NCBI GenBank assembly: GCA_900756555.1
Contig: CAAEKP010000057.1
Span: 1-6,952, forward strand
Source of the DNA: Peptococcaceae bacterium
GTDB taxonomy: Bacteria > Bacillota > Peptococcia > Peptococcales > Peptococcaceae
Length of the DNA: 6,952 bases
Direction of reading: 5' to 3'
Shown one piece after another: positions 6,471 to 6,952 of this stretch. The translations under genes were made by a program, and so were the position numbers. Under the pieces are notes generated by a model. That model was not told the DNA's origin. It did no database searches and saw only the letters and a list, made by a program, of their open reading frames with translations. Each line of letters begins with the position of its first letter. The stretch's first letter is position 1.

Positions 6471-6525
6471 AAAAAAATAAGCCTTATAGATTCCGTGTCA
6501 TGCAACACCGAAATCTATAAGGCTT
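6471..6525 (-). terminator. Native terminator of the rubrerythrin-type gene
   Basis: A 17-bp stem (6479-6495 with 6509-6525) with a 13-nt loop is followed on the minus strand by A then seven T's (6471-6477). The one irregular pair (6493/6511) is a G-U wobble only in minus-strand RNA. It lies 16 bp after the stop codon of the rubrerythrin fragment and would have ended that gene's transcript before the insertion. Confidence 0.85.
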
Positions 6526-6541
6526 TGTAGTTTATCAAAGT

Positions 6542-6607
6542 TTATTTACCAAAGTATCTGTTCAGCAGACCTTCAAATGCTTTGCCGTGTCTTGCTTCGT
6601 CTTGACA
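6542..6607 (-). pseudogene. Rubrerythrin/NADH-peroxidase-type gene, 3' end only
   Basis: The last 21 codons read Cys-Gln and then DEARHGKAFEGLLNRYFGK before TAA. This is the characteristic C-terminus of the rubredoxin-plus-diiron rubrerythrins (NADH peroxidase type) of anaerobic Firmicutes, which scavenge peroxide. It includes the final ExxH iron-ligand motif (EARH). Family members usually carry a Met-Cys pair just before this stretch; here the codon before the Cys is Lys, and further upstream (to the in-frame TAA at 6650-6652) nothing resembles the protein. There is no start codon. The fragment keeps its native terminator, so it is the chromosomal 3' end left behind when a mobile element entered. 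I expect the functional gene, with a restored end, at the far end of that element, outside the window. Confidence 0.8.
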
Positions 6608-6671
6608 CTTATAAATAAAAATCCGCTTATTACTGCATTTATCCGGCGTTTACTTGTTTCATCCTTCTATC

Positions 6672-6710
6672 TTCCCACCAATTTCCCACGGTAATTAATT
6701 TGTGGGAAAT
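6672..6710. repeat. Cluster of TTCCCAC/GTGGGAA repeats near the element end
   Basis: TTCCCACC (6672-6679) and TTCCCACG (6683-6690) are direct copies 11 bp apart. ATTTCCCAC (6681-6689) and GTGGGAAAT (6702-6710) form a perfect 9-bp inverted repeat with a 12-bp spacer. About one helical turn between copies, some 65-100 bp inside the boundary, fits arm-type integrase or accessory-protein sites. The inverted pair could also form a hairpin. Confidence 0.6.
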
Positions 6711-6717
6711 GCCTTAC

Positions 6718-6840
6718 TTAATAATTCGTGATAATCAATTCTCCAAAGTTTCTTCTTTTATCTGCTTCTCTGCAAATTGAATAGGGAACTTCCACTTCTC
6801 TAATATTAAACCCGCAATACCATTCACGCACCTCTGGCAA
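6718..6840 (-). CDS. Possible small protein of the element, unrecognised
   Basis: An open frame of 40 codons starting at TTG, with a protein-like composition: REWYCGFNIREVEVPYSIC, then a basic stretch and an ELIITNY tail. No clear ribosome site precedes it. A competing frame (6735-6848, 37 codons) starts at an ATG that overlaps the XRE gene's TGA by four bases (ATGA) and would be translationally coupled, but its product looks no more familiar. At most one of the two is likely to be a gene. I do not recognise either product. Confidence 0.3.
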   Translation of the reverse strand: MPEVREWYCGFNIREVEVPYSICREADKRRNFGELIITNY

Positions 6841-6844
6841 TCAT

Positions 6845-6952
6845 TCATCTTGCTTTCTGTTCATTTATTGCCTGATGCAACATTTCCACAAAATCCACAC
6901 CGATGTAACCACATAACGCAGCAACTGTTTCCAGCGATGGGTGATTTGCTTC
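6845..6952 (-). CDS. XRE-family helix-turn-helix regulator, C-terminal end, partial
   Basis: The last 35 codons of a gene that enters from the right edge. The visible part, with HPSLETVAALCGYIGVDFVEML, fits the end of the HTH_3 fold (the Pro-Ser-Leu-Glu-Thr helix followed by a Leu-Gly-Val-like turn), after which only about ten residues remain. Such small repressors control prophages and integrative elements, which suits the location next to the element boundary. The DNA-recognition helix itself is outside the window, so the assignment rests on the final helix only. Confidence 0.5.
   Translation of the reverse strand, partial: EANHPSLETVAALCGYIGVDFVEMLHQAINEQKAR

Larger units (their letters stand above)
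6608..6952. mobile_element. Terminal part of an integrated element (boundary at the rubrerythrin 3' end), partial
   Basis: Recognisable rubrerythrin coding sequence stops at about 6607. To the right lie repeated TTCCCAC/GTGGGAA motifs (6672-6710), short overlapping frames and the C-terminus of a probable XRE repressor. This is typical of the end of a prophage or conjugative/mobilisable element inserted by a site-specific recombinase. The recombinase gene and other end are not in the window, so the element type and exact core site cannot be given. A simple deletion or rearrangement is the main alternative. Confidence 0.6.

Noticed and set aside
1..6952. CRISPR arrays, tRNA or rRNA genes
   Set aside because: I saw no regularly spaced repeats and no tRNA- or rRNA-like segments; the structured RNA at the left edge is a group II intron.

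Overview
The window looks like a stretch of a low-GC, obligately anaerobic, gut-type Bacillota genome (Negativicutes or Clostridia; I cannot place it further). The reasons are a single-chain pyruvate:ferredoxin oxidoreductase, a small siroheme sulfite reductase, the end of a rubrerythrin-type peroxidase gene, strong AGGAGG-type ribosome sites and a pair of Firmicutes-type unknown-function genes (DUF6323/DUF6179 as I recall them).

Layout from left to right. 1-96 is the 5' end of a group II intron read leftwards; its body and any maturase gene lie outside the window. It starts four bases after the T-run of the terminator (101-131) of the pyruvate:ferredoxin oxidoreductase gene nifJ (167-3694, minus strand). 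The 261-bp divergent region 3695-3955 carries a nifJ promoter with an inverted repeat over its -10 box, and a candidate promoter for a 222-residue siroheme sulfite reductase-like gene (3956-4624, plus strand), which ends at a strong terminator (4647-4685). After 212 bp without a convincing gene come two one-base-overlapping minus-strand genes of unknown function, 4898-5752 (DUF6179-like) and 5752-6291 (DUF6323-like). The gap upstream of them holds a plus-strand promoter-like sequence butted against a terminator (6349-6419), and a minus-strand terminator (6471-6525).

That last terminator belongs to a gene of which only the final 21 codons remain (6542-6607): the C-terminus of a rubrerythrin/NADH-peroxidase-type protein, including its last ExxH iron-ligand motif. 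From about 6608 rightwards the sequence is unrelated: repeated TTCCCAC/GTGGGAA motifs, short overlapping reading frames, and the C-terminal end of a probable XRE-family repressor running off the window. I read this as the boundary of an integrated mobile element that used the 3' end of the rubrerythrin gene as its attachment site.

Functionally, nifJ makes reduced ferredoxin from pyruvate and the divergent siroheme protein is a plausible low-potential electron consumer, but a functional link is inference. The resident genes are flanked by two different kinds of mobile DNA: a retroelement seated behind a terminator on the left and a recombinase-type element seated in a gene's 3' end on the right. 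The least understood resident material is the DUF6323/DUF6179-like pair.
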